From Paractinoplanes bogorensis (GTDB lineage: Bacteria; Actinomycetota; Actinomycetes; Mycobacteriales; Micromonosporaceae): a stretch of DNA of 64,000 nucleotides. How positions within the stretch are numbered: the first letter of the stretch is position 1; each line of letters opens with the position of its first letter. The notes below the pieces were generated by a model. The model was not told the DNA's origin. It ran no database searches and worked only from the letters and a program-made list of their open reading frames with translations. The stretch lies in NCBI RefSeq assembly GCF_018829635.1, contig NZ_JAHKKG010000006.1, positions 372,001 through 436,000 of the forward strand, written 5' to 3'. Both the position numbers and the translations under genes were made by a program. Positions 56,301 to 64,000 of this stretch are shown piece after piece.

Positions 56301-56360
56301 GACCGTCGTCAGGGCGACGATCCACGCGCCGAAGCACGCCTGGATGCGTGAGGCCGACAT
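53301..56360 (-). CDS. Membrane-bound GGDEF-EAL cyclic-di-GMP enzyme with PAS domain
   Basis: A 1019-aa protein. About ten membrane helices fill residues 10-315 (YSMYTWATIGLSAAAMVLV and others), then a weak GAF-like region, a PAS domain (about 460-570, FRALIQSASDVILIVGDDETIRYASPSALPVF), GGDEF and EAL. The GGDEF motif is intact (VARTGGDEFAVL), and the EAL domain retains EALVRWQHP, NVSARQF, DDFGTGYSSLSYL and KIDKSFI. Both cyclase and phosphodiesterase activity are therefore possible. It is the first gene of the operon with oxoamine synthase, MFS and SnoaL genes, 26 bases before the synthase. Confidence 0.93.
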   Translation of the reverse strand: MSASRIQACFGAWIVALTTVFYLLPQYSMYTWATIGLSAAAMVLVGIRLHQPSRRLPWYLLSAVVASFTLGDTTYNVLTDFLGIANPFPSVADVFYLIVYPMLAGALLIFIRARSGTDNRAALLDALVPTAGLGLLSYVFLISPYVHDTDLTFLEKAVSTSYPLGDVLALAMFARLLTAGGRKPVALTVLVVGVSSLLVTDVVYGLRQLAGTWHVGGPVDAGWVLFYTAIAMSALHPSMRDLTFTERVTQTMAGGRRLAMMSIAALIAPAVLFIEDLGGEVKDAPMIATASGVMFLLVMARVSGLMQSQRETAAREKALRLTGADLVAASSVSQAGSALQKAVAEIVPAGEDHRFFMRGVDADPGTPTGTMHTGLVWVADLPAAVRTELGAFEWALRGESIAAGRTDDSVPRRHQVYLAGSDELLASLEPSFEALMAQGTMAVERINLTDEVNRRSSEDYFRALIQSASDVILIVGDDETIRYASPSALPVFGRTDLVGMPVSRLIAGTDHADLAHLLDQVRGGRGTRDGVDLTAISGDDLLLQVEVSARDLRDDPAVDGLVVTIRDVTERRRLESDLAHQAFHDALTGLANRALFQNRLEHAATYAAERRHEVAVLFVDLDDFKEVNDSLGHAAGDQLLTTVGRRITESVGPTSTVARTGGDEFAVLIDHVGGDGEAERVAELIVAVLAQPIEVTDATGATHLVNGAASVGLATSAEASGISELLRRADVAMYGAKTEGKNTWQRYQDQMHEAMLRRLEMRSALNEAVAGDQMRLRFQPIVDLPTGEVAGLEALVRWQHPARGLLGPNEFIELSEENGSVVAIGGWVLREALRTFADWRRTEAGSGMRYVSVNVSARQFRTPGFVDEVRTVLAETAAQPEWLLLEVTESLVLHDADQVWRDLRELRAMGVRIAIDDFGTGYSSLSYLSQMPVDVLKIDKSFIDDILDSRQQMALVETIVNLARTLELSVVAEGIELDGHRVALTEMGCSYGQGYLFSKPITTDEFQQYLLTKSPTVSR

Positions 56361-56438
56361 GCGTGCTCCGATCTGTGCGGGGGCGGACCGTTCGAGCCCC
56401 CAGATCGGCGCACGTCGTGCGTTGTTGAGAAGTCGGCG

Positions 56439-58766
56439 TCAGCTCATCCGCTGAATCGCGGTGCGAAACCGGTGCAGGTCACGGCGGCGGCGTTCGAGCG
56501 TGGTGGCGATCAGCACCAGGGCCAGGCCGGCCGCGGCGAGCGGGATCCAGCGGGGGATCAGATCCCACAGCTGGGCCAGCTCGTGCAGGGCCAGGACGAC
56601 CAGGACGCCGCCCCCGAGCAGCACGGGCGCCCGCAGCCGGGCCAGGGCGCCGGCCGCCACGACGGCCACACACGCCGCACCGAGCAGCAGGCGGCGCAGG
56701 TGCTGACCGTCGGCGGCGAGCACCGAGGCCAGGCTGGGGAGCAGGGCGGCGGCCAGGGCGGGACCGTACGCGGCCCAGCTCGAGACCCCGCGCCCGAACA
56801 GCAGACCGGCCAGCAGGGCGACGGCGGCCGCGGGGACGGTGTAGGCCTCGAGGGTGGTGACACCGTTGGCGGCCAGGATCAGGAGTCCGGCGGTCACCTC
56901 GGCGGTCGCGGCGGCCAGCAGATAGCCCTTGTGCCTCGCCCGTACGCCGAGCACCAGGCCCCACAGCGCGAACACGATGGCTGACCGTTCGGCACTGTCG
57001 ATGACCAGGACCAGCGCCAGCACGGCACCGGCATGCGCGGCGATGCTCCTGGTGGTCACCAGGATCACGGCGGAGACGGCCAGGACGGCGAACATCTGGA
57101 TCAGCTCGTTCGGGGTGAGCGCCTCGGTGCCCGACCAGGCGGCGGCGGGCACGGCGAGCAGGCCGATGAGCAGGCTCGCCGTCCGGAGCTGGCCGCGGGA
57201 GAGCCGGGCGGTGACGCAGCCGAGGACGGCGACGGCGGCGAACACGGCCGCGGCCACCCCGGGGCGGGCCAGCCCGACCGCAACCGCGTGCACGCCGAGC
57301 GAGACGGCCACGATCACCGACGTCACGGTGGTTCCGCGGACCGCGCGCACCAGCAGGGCCAGGGCCGCGGCGACCACCGCCAGGTCCAGAACTGGGGCGT
57401 ACCACCAGGTCAGATGCAGGCCGGTGAGGGCGATCAGGGCCGCCGTGACAAGCGCGGCGGACCAGCGGACGGCTCCGGGGAGCAGCACGGTCAGCGCGGC
57501 GCCGAACAGGGCCAGCGCGATCGGCAGCTCCCAGCCGGCCCGGTCGAAGATCTCGGCGAAGTGGGCGACGAAAAGCGTGCGACCGGCCTCGGTCATCGTC
57601 CAGCCGGCGGCGTAGAGGGCGGGCGCGGCCACGACGACCAGCGCACCGATGCGAGCGCCGCGCCCGGCGAACCGCGCCACCACGGCGACCGCCAGCACCA
57701 CCGCCGCCACCTTGGGCAGCGGCTGGCCGGGCCAGAGCAGCACGGTGACGCGTCCGAAGGCGACGGCCACCGCGGCCACCAGCAGGCCACCCGTGATCTC
57801 CCGGGCGATCCGCAGCTTCGACACGAAAGCGCCGGCCAGCACGACCGCGGCGGTGACGATCAAACCGATTCCCGCGTACGCCGCATCGCCCGGATCGCCC
57901 GTCAGGAAGAGCCCGCCGAGCGCGAACCCCGTGGCCGTCAACGCGGCCAGCCCACCCGCGACCGACGCGACGATGCCGATCCCGCCCCGCCGCAGCGACA
58001 GCACCACGACGTTCAGCGCGACCACGCCGGCGAACGTGAACGCCCAGCCGTTCGCTCCCGGCTGCGCCGCCGCCACGAGCAGCGGGATCACCGGCTGCGC
58101 GATGATCAGGGCGGCGAACCGCGGACCGGCCAGCCCGGTGACGTGCTCGTATCCGGCGGCCACGGCAGCGGTCACCGCGAAGACGGCCCCGGCGTAACCC
58201 CAGCCGGAACCGTCGGCCACGCCGAACAGGTTGACGTACCAGGCGGCGTACCCGTCGAGCAGGATCAGCAACAACCCGACCGCGGCGAACGTCTCGGCCG
58301 TCGCGGTCAGGTTGCGGCGCAACGCGACGAACGGCACGGCCAGCGCGGCCACGGTGAACGCGCCCAGCACGACAGCCCGCCCGCCGACCCCGAACTGGGC
58401 CCAGGCCACCGCGGTGAACACGATCGCCGCGACCCCGAGTAGCAGCCCGCCGAGCAGGAACAGCGCGTTCTGCACGAACTTGCTGCCCACCTCCGTTTTT
58501 TCCGGCTTTTGAGGTGGCACGGGCTGGGCGGTCAGTTTGGCCTGGACCCGGGACGCCGCGGCCTGGCGACGGAGCCACACCTGGGTGAACGTGGCTTCCA
58601 GCCCCGCCAGCACCTGCCGGGTGTTGTCGATCCGCTGCTTCAACTCGCTGATCTCGGCGTCGGCCCGGATCACCTCGATCGCGTCCGGGTCGGCCGGGCG
58701 GCCGCAGGAGGGGCAGCCGGACTCCTCGGAAGCCGGGGTGCCGCAGTGCGGGCAGGGGTACGTCAT
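56439..58766 (-). CDS. Large multi-spanning membrane protein with zinc ribbon (SCO7613-like)
   Basis: A 775-aa protein. The N-terminus is a zinc ribbon (CPHCGTPASEESGCPSCGRP, Cys5/8/17/20), followed by a coiled coil (VIRADAEISELKQRIDNTRQVLAGLEATFTQVW, about 31-65). From about residue 90 on there are more than 20 hydrophobic helices with Gly/Ala/Val repetition. The closest pattern is the actinobacterial SCO7613 C-terminal type membrane protein. Function is unknown. AAGGATCG precedes ATG 58766. It is divergent from the ABC ATPase gene. Confidence 0.8.
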   Translation of the reverse strand: MTYPCPHCGTPASEESGCPSCGRPADPDAIEVIRADAEISELKQRIDNTRQVLAGLEATFTQVWLRRQAAASRVQAKLTAQPVPPQKPEKTEVGSKFVQNALFLLGGLLLGVAAIVFTAVAWAQFGVGGRAVVLGAFTVAALAVPFVALRRNLTATAETFAAVGLLLILLDGYAAWYVNLFGVADGSGWGYAGAVFAVTAAVAAGYEHVTGLAGPRFAALIIAQPVIPLLVAAAQPGANGWAFTFAGVVALNVVVLSLRRGGIGIVASVAGGLAALTATGFALGGLFLTGDPGDAAYAGIGLIVTAAVVLAGAFVSKLRIAREITGGLLVAAVAVAFGRVTVLLWPGQPLPKVAAVVLAVAVVARFAGRGARIGALVVVAAPALYAAGWTMTEAGRTLFVAHFAEIFDRAGWELPIALALFGAALTVLLPGAVRWSAALVTAALIALTGLHLTWWYAPVLDLAVVAAALALLVRAVRGTTVTSVIVAVSLGVHAVAVGLARPGVAAAVFAAVAVLGCVTARLSRGQLRTASLLIGLLAVPAAAWSGTEALTPNELIQMFAVLAVSAVILVTTRSIAAHAGAVLALVLVIDSAERSAIVFALWGLVLGVRARHKGYLLAAATAEVTAGLLILAANGVTTLEAYTVPAAAVALLAGLLFGRGVSSWAAYGPALAAALLPSLASVLAADGQHLRRLLLGAACVAVVAAGALARLRAPVLLGGGVLVVLALHELAQLWDLIPRWIPLAAAGLALVLIATTLERRRRDLHRFRTAIQRMS

Positions 58767-58861
58767 GGCACCGATCCTTGTCGCCGTGGTGCCGTCCGAG
58801 CGTGAGCACGCGTACTCAACCGCCCTGGGGGTCTTGACGCGACTGGGAATAATGCTCCCCG

Positions 58862-59725
58862 ATGATCGAGACCAAGGCCCTGACCAAACGGTTCGGTAAG
58901 ACCGACGCCGTACGGGACGTGACGTTCACCGCCGCACCCGGCCGGGTGACCGGCTTTCTGGGCCTCAACGGTTCCGGCAAGACCACCACCCTGCGCATGC
59001 TCCTGGGCCTCACCCGCCCCACCTCGGGCACCGCGCTGATCAACGGCCGGCGCTATCGCGACCTGGAACACCCACTGCGGCAGGTCGGCGCCGTGCTCGA
59101 ACAGGGCCTCATGCATCCCGGCCAGACCGGCCGCGGCCACCTGCACACACAGGCCCTGCTCAGCGGGGCCGACAAGGCCAGGGCCGAAGAGCTTCTCGAG
59201 TACGTCGGACTGGCCGACGCCGCCACCCAGCGCACCGGGGACTACTCACTCGGCATGCGGCAGCGGCTCGCCGTGGCCACCGCGCTGCTGTGCGAGCCGT
59301 CGATCCTGGTGCTCGACGAACCCGCCAACGGCCTGGACCCGTCCGGGATGGCCTGGCTCCGCGGCCTGCTGCGCGACCACGCCGCGGCCGGCGGAACCGT
59401 GCTCATCTCCAGCCACCTGCTCTCCGAGCTGGAACTGATGATCGACGACGTGGTCATCATCGCCGACGGACAGGTCCGGTTCGCCGCCCCGCTCGAGGTC
59501 GAGTCCCGCCTGCGCGTGCGCGGCCGCGACCCGCACACCCTGTGGCAGCACTTCGAACAGGCCGGCGCCACGGTCACCACCGACGGCGAAGCCCTCTACG
59601 TCACCGGCCTGACCGCCGAGGACACCGGCGAGATCGCGCTCTACGCCCAGATCGCCCTGTACGAACTGACCGTGGAGACGCCCAGCCTGGAACGGCTCTT
59701 CCTCGACCTGGCCGGTGCCGCATGA
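58862..59725 (+). CDS. ABC transporter ATP-binding protein (BcrA-type exporter)
   Basis: A 287-aa ATPase. Walker A GLNGSGKTTTLRML, signature YSLGMRQRLAVATALL, Walker B ILVLDEPANGLD and H-loop LISSHLLSE are intact. This subgroup exports antimicrobial peptides or lipids. No ribosome site is visible, but TAATGC ends 6 bases before ATG 58862, which fits leaderless translation. It overlaps the permease gene by 4 bases. Confidence 0.9.
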   Translation: MIETKALTKRFGKTDAVRDVTFTAAPGRVTGFLGLNGSGKTTTLRMLLGLTRPTSGTALINGRRYRDLEHPLRQVGAVLEQGLMHPGQTGRGHLHTQALLSGADKARAEELLEYVGLADAATQRTGDYSLGMRQRLAVATALLCEPSILVLDEPANGLDPSGMAWLRGLLRDHAAAGGTVLISSHLLSELELMIDDVVIIADGQVRFAAPLEVESRLRVRGRDPHTLWQHFEQAGATVTTDGEALYVTGLTAEDTGEIALYAQIALYELTVETPSLERLFLDLAGAA

Positions 59726-60321
59726 TCGCCGTCCTGCGCAGCGAGCTGCACCGCACCCTCACCGTCCCGTCGAGCTGGATCACGATGGGCGCGGCGGTCG
59801 TCATGGGGATGGCATTCGCCCTCTTCAGCGTCGAGTTCTGGTCACTGTTCGCGGCCTTGGGCGTCTTCGGCATCGCAGTCGTCACGACCACCCAGCACTA
59901 CCAGCACCGGACGGCGATGCTGCTCTTCCTGGGCGAGCCTCGCCGCTGGCGGGCCTTCGCGGCCCAGTGCCTGGCCACCATCCTGGTCGGCCTGGTGGTG
60001 GCGGCCGTGAGCGGCTTGACCACAATCCTGTCCGGCGACTTCGGCCAGTTCGCCGGCACGATGGCGGCGGTGCCCGTGCTGGCCGTCTTCGGCGTGGCCA
60101 GCGCCACGGTCCTGCGCCGCCCGGTGCCGCTGTTCCTGGGCTTCGGCACGTGGTTCGTGTTCGGCGAGGGGCTGGCGTTCCGCTTCGAGCAGCCCCTGCC
60201 GTTCACGAGTTTCATGAGCGCCGCCGGCGGCAACCCGAAAGGCTTGCTCGTTTTCACCGGCTGGACGGTCGTGACGCTGGCCATCGCTCTCTGGTACATC
60301 CGCCGCGACCTGACCGACTAG
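59722..60321 (+). CDS. ABC transporter permease (short, six helices)
   Basis: A 199-aa membrane protein with about six helices (SSWITMGAAVVMGMAFALF, FAALGVFGIAVVTTTQHY, CLATILVGLVVAAVSGLTTIL and others). It starts as ATGA with the ATPase stop, so the pair forms an exporter. The YQHRTAMLLFLGEPRRWRAF loop resembles the coupling loop of BcrB-like permeases. The frame extends upstream without support. Confidence 0.85.
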   Translation: MIAVLRSELHRTLTVPSSWITMGAAVVMGMAFALFSVEFWSLFAALGVFGIAVVTTTQHYQHRTAMLLFLGEPRRWRAFAAQCLATILVGLVVAAVSGLTTILSGDFGQFAGTMAAVPVLAVFGVASATVLRRPVPLFLGFGTWFVFGEGLAFRFEQPLPFTSFMSAAGGNPKGLLVFTGWTVVTLAIALWYIRRDLTD

Positions 60322-60346
60322 CGGCTGCTACTCCCGTAACGGCTGC

Positions 60347-60880
60347 TCACATGGCCGCCAGCGCTACCACGACGAAGACCGCCGCCGCCGCGAACCAGAA
60401 GGCTGCGCGAGCGTAGGACGGCTTCTCGACCGCCGCGATGTGGAAGTTCTTGGAAGCCGCGACATAGTTGGTCGCGAGGCTGGTGGTGGCGACTTTCTGA
60501 CTTGCGGCCTCCTGGAAACGCTTCCGCGCCTGTCCACCCAGATAGACCCCACGCCCCAGGGAGATGATGCGGCCGTCCGATGCGCGCGCGCCGCGGGTCA
60601 GTTCCGGATCCGAGTTGACCAGGTGCACCCATTCGTTCGCCTCCGGGTCAACGTCGGTGCGCGAGACGGGCATGCTCGACTGCAGGGCCGCCGGTGTCGG
60701 TGCCGGGGCGCGTCGCCGGCGATCGATGATGTCCCACGCCTGAATGCACCCGGTGGCGGTGCTGACAATCGCCAGGGCGAAGGAGGCGATGACGATGAAC
60801 AACGCCACCGCTGCAGACTGCGACGCGGCAGCGTCCACGTCAGCCGCCAACCGGACACCCGTGGGAGCAGAAGCCGACAC
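60347..60880 (-). CDS. Hypothetical two-helix membrane protein, 177 aa
   Basis: A protein with an N-terminal helix (SAAVALFIVIASFALAIVSTATG, about residues 22-44) and a C-terminal helix (AAFWFAAAAVFVVVALAAM). The middle is soluble, with Arg-rich patches and ASDGRIISLGRGVYLGGQARKRFQEAA. GTG 60880 is the most plausible start; the open frame extends to 61132 without support. No family could be assigned. Confidence 0.6.
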   Translation of the reverse strand: MSASAPTGVRLAADVDAAASQSAAVALFIVIASFALAIVSTATGCIQAWDIIDRRRRAPAPTPAALQSSMPVSRTDVDPEANEWVHLVNSDPELTRGARASDGRIISLGRGVYLGGQARKRFQEAASQKVATTSLATNYVAASKNFHIAAVEKPSYARAAFWFAAAAVFVVVALAAM

Positions 60881-61009
60881 GGGTTCCGCTCGATCGCCGG
60901 CGTGGTCGGCGCATCCGTTGCTCAAGCACCGCCACCGCCACCGCCCGCGACCGATCACCGACCGGCGGTGGGCCGCGTCCGCGCCGACGCCGCCTATCAC
61001 GTGACCGGC

Positions 61010-61114
61010 GACCGGGACCGTCAAGCACTGGTTCAGGCATACGGCGGCGCGGTGATTCTGGATAGCGGTCCCGGAGCCGGTTGCACTTTCCGGGTCGAGC
61101 TTCCGCTGAGCTGA
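61010..61114 (+). pseudogene. C-terminal fragment of a histidine kinase
   Basis: The frame reads RQALVQAYGGAVILDSGPGAGCTFRVELPLS and a stop. This is the end of an HATPase_c domain (compare VxAHGGxVxxxSxxGxGTTFxVxLPL), but no N-box, G1 box or HisKA region lies upstream, and the preceding sequence belongs to an opposing gene. It is a relic of a lost kinase gene. Confidence 0.6.
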
Positions 61115-61144
61115 GGTACAGGCGGCTTCCACTGGTGAGCGCGG

Positions 61145-61762
61145 TCATCGGGTCCCGATGATCGCGCTCAGCTCCTCGACCTCGGCCGGGCTCGGGGCCA
61201 CGACCACGCTCCACACGGCCGTCGCCCCGACCACGGCGACCGCAACCTGTGCCACCCCGTCGAACCGGTAGATGGCGTCGCAGCTCTGGTTAGCGGCCCA
61301 TTCGTAGGTGACCGGGAGCACGGTCAGCCGCTTCGCCAGCGCGCGCAGTGCTCCGGGCGGCAGCGCATGGTCGAAGTCGGCCGAGCCGCCCCCGCCCCAG
61401 GGCCGCGCATCCCACAATGCGACCCGCCCGTAGTCGGAGAACGAGTCGGCATACCGGGTACGCGTCACGCACTGTTCGTCATCCGGGTCGATGACGAACA
61501 CCGGCGGATCGCCGTCGGCACCCGTGATCGGCACGACCAGGCGGCAGCAGTGCTGGCTGTCGGTCTCGAGCAGCAGATGGCCGGAGTCGAGAAACCGTGC
61601 CACCTCGGCCCCGCCCAGATCCTGAACCCGCGTGATCCGGTTGCCGCTGACCTCGGCCAGCCGCTCATCCGAACCGTCGAGAAACCACTCCCGAACCGCC
61701 TCCGGCAGAGGCCGTCGTACCCAGTCCTCGAATTCCGCCACCGCCGAAGTCATGGACGCCAT
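61145..61762 (-). CDS. Hypothetical protein, SMI1/KNR4-like, 205 aa
   Basis: A soluble protein starting MASMTSAVAEFEDWV. The N-terminal helix with PLPEAVREWFLDGSDERLAEVSG resembles the opening of SMI1/KNR4 (SUKH) domains, and VFVIDPDDEQCVTRTRYADSFSDYGRVALWD fits their central strands. SUKH proteins are often immunity proteins against contact-delivered toxins, but no toxin gene is seen nearby. The assignment is tentative. ATG 61762 (or 61753) is chosen because homology-like sequence begins there. Confidence 0.55.
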   Translation of the reverse strand: MASMTSAVAEFEDWVRRPLPEAVREWFLDGSDERLAEVSGNRITRVQDLGGAEVARFLDSGHLLLETDSQHCCRLVVPITGADGDPPVFVIDPDDEQCVTRTRYADSFSDYGRVALWDARPWGGGGSADFDHALPPGALRALAKRLTVLPVTYEWAANQSCDAIYRFDGVAQVAVAVVGATAVWSVVVAPSPAEVEELSAIIGTR

Positions 61763-61986
61763 GACAGCACAACCGCCACCGGACGTGCGACCGTCCGGCG
61801 ATCCAGAGCGACAGCGCCGATTTCGCGACGGCGGCACCCAGCGGCAGCAGTGTCTCTATCAAGGTGGCACCTCCCGGTGTGCCGGCGGACAGGTCCCTTC
61901 TACTCGCGACCGGACTTGGCGTACAGCCGAGACGCGTTGATCCGTCAGTTGGCGACATAGGAGCCGGTGTGACCTGGACCACTGAA

Positions 61987-62013
61987 AGTCACGGGTGGTC
62001 ATGCGGAGACGTC
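61987..62013 (+). promoter_or_regulatory. ECF41-type promoter candidate
   Basis: AGTCACG (61987-61993), a 16-base spacer and CGTC (62010-62013) match the published ECF41 target pattern TGTCACA-N16-CGTC in five of seven -35 bases and all four -10 bases. The predicted transcription start falls at or next to ATG 62022, implying a leaderless message for the oxidoreductase-sigma operon. This would allow autoregulation by the sigma factor at 63140. Confidence 0.5.
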
Positions 62014-62021
62014 CCGCGGGC

Positions 62022-63143
62022 ATGACTGAGATTCTTGTTCTGGGAGCGGGCTACGCCGGACTGGCCGCGGCGGCCAACCTGGCCGGGCGAACCAAGAGGC
62101 GCGACGACGTACGGGTAACGGTGGTCAACGGATCCGGGCGGTTCACCGAGCGTCTCCGCCTCCACTCGACGGCGGCCGGGAACGCCACCGCCGGGTTCGA
62201 GTTGCGGGAGCTGGCCGCGAAGGCGGGTATCGAGTTCGTCGAGGGGTGGGTGACCTCGGTCGACGCCGGCGGGCGGGAAGTTCGGCTGGATGACGGGCGC
62301 AGCCTGAGTTTCGACACGTTGGTCTGGGCTCTGGGCAGCGCGGCCGACACCTCGGAGGTGCCCGGGGCGGCCGAGAACGCGTACACGCTCGACAGCCGGG
62401 CCGATGCCGAGGCGCTGGCGGCGAAACTGGGCGGCCGGCAAGAGGTCGTGGTCTGTGGCACCGGGCTGACCGGGGTCGAGACGGCCGCCGAGATCGCCGA
62501 GCGGCACCCCGGGTCGACTGTTCACCTCGTCGGACGGGACCAGCCGGGGGCCTCCCTCACCCCCGAAGCTCGTGCCTACCTCCGCGCGGCCCTGACGCGG
62601 CTCAAGATTCAGGTGCACAGCGGCGCCGAGATCCGCAAGGTGACGGCGCACGCGGTCGACGACCTGGCCGCCGACGTGATCGTGTGGACGGCGGGTACCC
62701 GGGTGTCGCCGATGGCGGCCGCGGCCGGCCTGACCGTGGACGCGCGCGGGCGCATCGTCACCGATCCGAGCCTGCGGTCGGTGAGCCATCCGCATGTGTA
62801 CGCCGTGGGCGATGCTGCCGCCGTACGGCAGAAATATGGTCTGATGCACGGCACCTGTCAGGGTGGCATGCCCACGGGGGTGCACGCGGCCGCCTCGATC
62901 GCGCGCGAACTGGACGGCCGGGCCCCGCAAGAGTTCCGCTTCGGGTATTACCACGCGCCGATCAGTCTGGGCCGCCGTGACGCGGTCGTGCAGTTCACGC
63001 GGGCCGACGACAGCCCGCGTCGCGCGTTCCTGACCGGTCGCGCCGCGGTCTGGTACAAGGAGACGGTGACTTCCGCGCCGTGGCCGACGTACGGCTGGAT
63101 GATCCGGTTCCCGCGCCTGACCGCCTGGTGGCCGCACGGATGA
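62022..63143 (+). CDS. FAD/NAD(P)-dependent oxidoreductase (NDH-2-like)
   Basis: A 373-aa two-dinucleotide-binding flavoprotein. EILVLGAGYAGLAAAANLAGR binds FAD, VVVCGTGLTGVETAAEIAER binds NAD(P), and HVYAVGDAAAVRQKYGLMHGTCQGGMPTG is the FAD-contact motif with a GD pair. It is related to type II NADH dehydrogenases. It overlaps the ECF41 sigma gene (ATGA), so the two are co-expressed; oxidoreductases are frequent neighbours of ECF41 factors. There is no good ribosome site before ATG 62022, and the promoter candidate suggests leaderless start. Confidence 0.9.
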   Translation: MTEILVLGAGYAGLAAAANLAGRTKRRDDVRVTVVNGSGRFTERLRLHSTAAGNATAGFELRELAAKAGIEFVEGWVTSVDAGGREVRLDDGRSLSFDTLVWALGSAADTSEVPGAAENAYTLDSRADAEALAAKLGGRQEVVVCGTGLTGVETAAEIAERHPGSTVHLVGRDQPGASLTPEARAYLRAALTRLKIQVHSGAEIRKVTAHAVDDLAADVIVWTAGTRVSPMAAAAGLTVDARGRIVTDPSLRSVSHPHVYAVGDAAAVRQKYGLMHGTCQGGMPTGVHAAASIARELDGRAPQEFRFGYYHAPISLGRRDAVVQFTRADDSPRRAFLTGRAAVWYKETVTSAPWPTYGWMIRFPRLTAWWPHG

Positions 63144-63988
63144 GCGCCTTCGACGAGCACCGGCGTCTGCTCTTCGCGATCGCCTACCGGATTCTCGGGT
63201 CGGCCGGGGACGCCGAGGACGCCGTACAGGAAACGTGGTTGAAGTGGTCGGCCGCGGAGCGGTCGGATGTCGCCGACCCGAAGGCCTACCTGGCGCGGAT
63301 CGTCACCAACCAGGCCACGGACCAGTTGCGGACAGCCCGGCGCGAGACCTACGTCGGGCCCTGGCTGCCCGAGCCGCTGCCGACCAGCGCCGAGACCGAT
63401 CCGGACGACGTGTCGATGGCCATGCTGGTCGTGCTCGAGACGCTCACGCCGATCGAGCGGGCGGTGTTCGTGCTGCGCGAGGTCTTCGATTTCTCGTACA
63501 CCGAAATCGCCTCCGCCGTCGACCGCACCGAGGAGGCCGTACGGCAGTCGGCGCACCGGGCTCGCGAGCATGTGCGGGCGCGGCGGCCGCGGTTCAGCAG
63601 CGACCGCCGCCGGCACCGGGACGCCACCGAACGGTTCCTGGCCGCGGCCACCGGTGGCGACATCAACGGGCTGATGGAGCTGCTCGCGCCCGACGTCACG
63701 CTGTGGACCGACGGCGGCGGCAAGGTCCGTCAGGCGCGGCGGCCGGTGTCCGGAGCCGCCCGGGTGGCCGCGTGGATGGCCGGGGTGGCCAAGGTCCCGT
63801 ACGAGGGCGTCGACCCGGCCGACATGCGCGCCGAGGTGATCGAGTTGAACGGCGCGCCCGGCGTGGTCTTCTCCGGCGCCGGACGCGTGATCGCCACCCT
63901 GACGTTCGACCTCGACGAGCAGGGCCGGATCCGCGAGATCTTCAACGTCGCCAACCCCGACAAGCTGCGCGCCGTCACGCCGAGCTGA
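63140..63988 (+). CDS. ECF41-type sigma factor
   Basis: A 282-aa ECF factor with regions 2 (YRILGSAGDAEDAVQETWLKW) and 4 (LTPIERAVFVLREVFDFSYTEIASAVDRTEEAVRQSAHRARE), then a SnoaL-like extension with the group's hallmark motifs DGGGKV (about residue 194) and terminal NPDKL. In ECF41 the extension acts as a built-in regulator of the sigma core. The ATG overlaps the oxidoreductase stop by 4 bases. It is the last complete gene; 12 bases remain. Confidence 0.93.
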   Translation: MSAFDEHRRLLFAIAYRILGSAGDAEDAVQETWLKWSAAERSDVADPKAYLARIVTNQATDQLRTARRETYVGPWLPEPLPTSAETDPDDVSMAMLVVLETLTPIERAVFVLREVFDFSYTEIASAVDRTEEAVRQSAHRAREHVRARRPRFSSDRRRHRDATERFLAAATGGDINGLMELLAPDVTLWTDGGGKVRQARRPVSGAARVAAWMAGVAKVPYEGVDPADMRAEVIELNGAPGVVFSGAGRVIATLTFDLDEQGRIREIFNVANPDKLRAVTPS

Positions 63989-64000
63989 CCCACGCCGACC

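Overview
The window is chromosomal DNA from a very GC-rich actinomycete. Dense third-position G/C codons, frequent GTG starts, ATGA/GTGA gene overlaps, many ECF sigma factors, F420-type (Ddn) oxidoreductases and secreted glycan hydrolases suggest a Micromonosporaceae member, Actinoplanes-like. The genus is inference. No rRNA, tRNA, CRISPR array, prophage or intact insertion sequence was seen.

Layout. 1-4.0 kb: 5'-truncated aldo/keto reductase, an unknown protein, an ECF sigma factor with a SnoaL tail coupled to an SDR enzyme, and a 3-hydroxyisobutyrate-dehydrogenase-like enzyme. 4.3-10.4 kb: a DNA polymerase I-like protein, then metH-rhodanese-GGCT, preceded by what reads as an S-adenosylhomocysteine (SAH) riboswitch. 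10.5-11.0 kb: decayed IS110-type transposase. 11-15.4 kb: GNAT enzyme, DUF4142 protein, and two secreted glycan hydrolases (GH64 and GH43). 15.4-19.3 kb: a lower-GC island with a small gene carrying an in-frame stop, a nucleoside deoxyribosyltransferase-like gene, and an opposing operon of HIT protein, methyltransferase and membrane-anchored alpha-toroid protein. 19.3-24.8 kb: two-component system with a lipoprotein and a Ddn-type oxidoreductase, then small membrane proteins.

24.8-30.2 kb: three overlapping genes, an unknown protein, a kinase-WD40 protein and an FHA-kinase. 30.3-36.2 kb: polyamine-type ABC transporter (binding protein, two permeases, ATPase), convergent TetR regulator and a FAD amine oxidase, together a polyamine uptake and catabolism locus. 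36.2-36.6 kb: a pentamer-periodic GC repeat. 36.8-40.4 kb: secreted His/Gly-rich protein and a large GAF/PAS histidine kinase. 40.5-45 kb: divergent glycogen-debranching-type and GH63 glucosidases. 45-50.1 kb: lectin-GH128 glucanase, two unknown proteins, a second ECF-SnoaL sigma factor, a quinone oxidoreductase and a DUF3253 protein. 50.2-56.4 kb: minus-strand operon of GGDEF/EAL protein, alpha-oxoamine synthase, MFS transporter and SnoaL-like protein. 56.4-64 kb: large membrane protein, BcrA-type ABC transporter, small unknown proteins with a histidine-kinase fragment, and an ECF41-type sigma factor coupled to a FAD/NAD oxidoreductase.

Functional themes: sigma-factor/oxidoreductase pairs (three times), sensing and phospho-signalling, secreted beta-glucan and arabinan hydrolysis, and the methyl cycle. 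The most notable items are the SAH riboswitch candidate before metH, the HIT/methyltransferase/alpha-toroid/NDT island, and the pentamer repeat.
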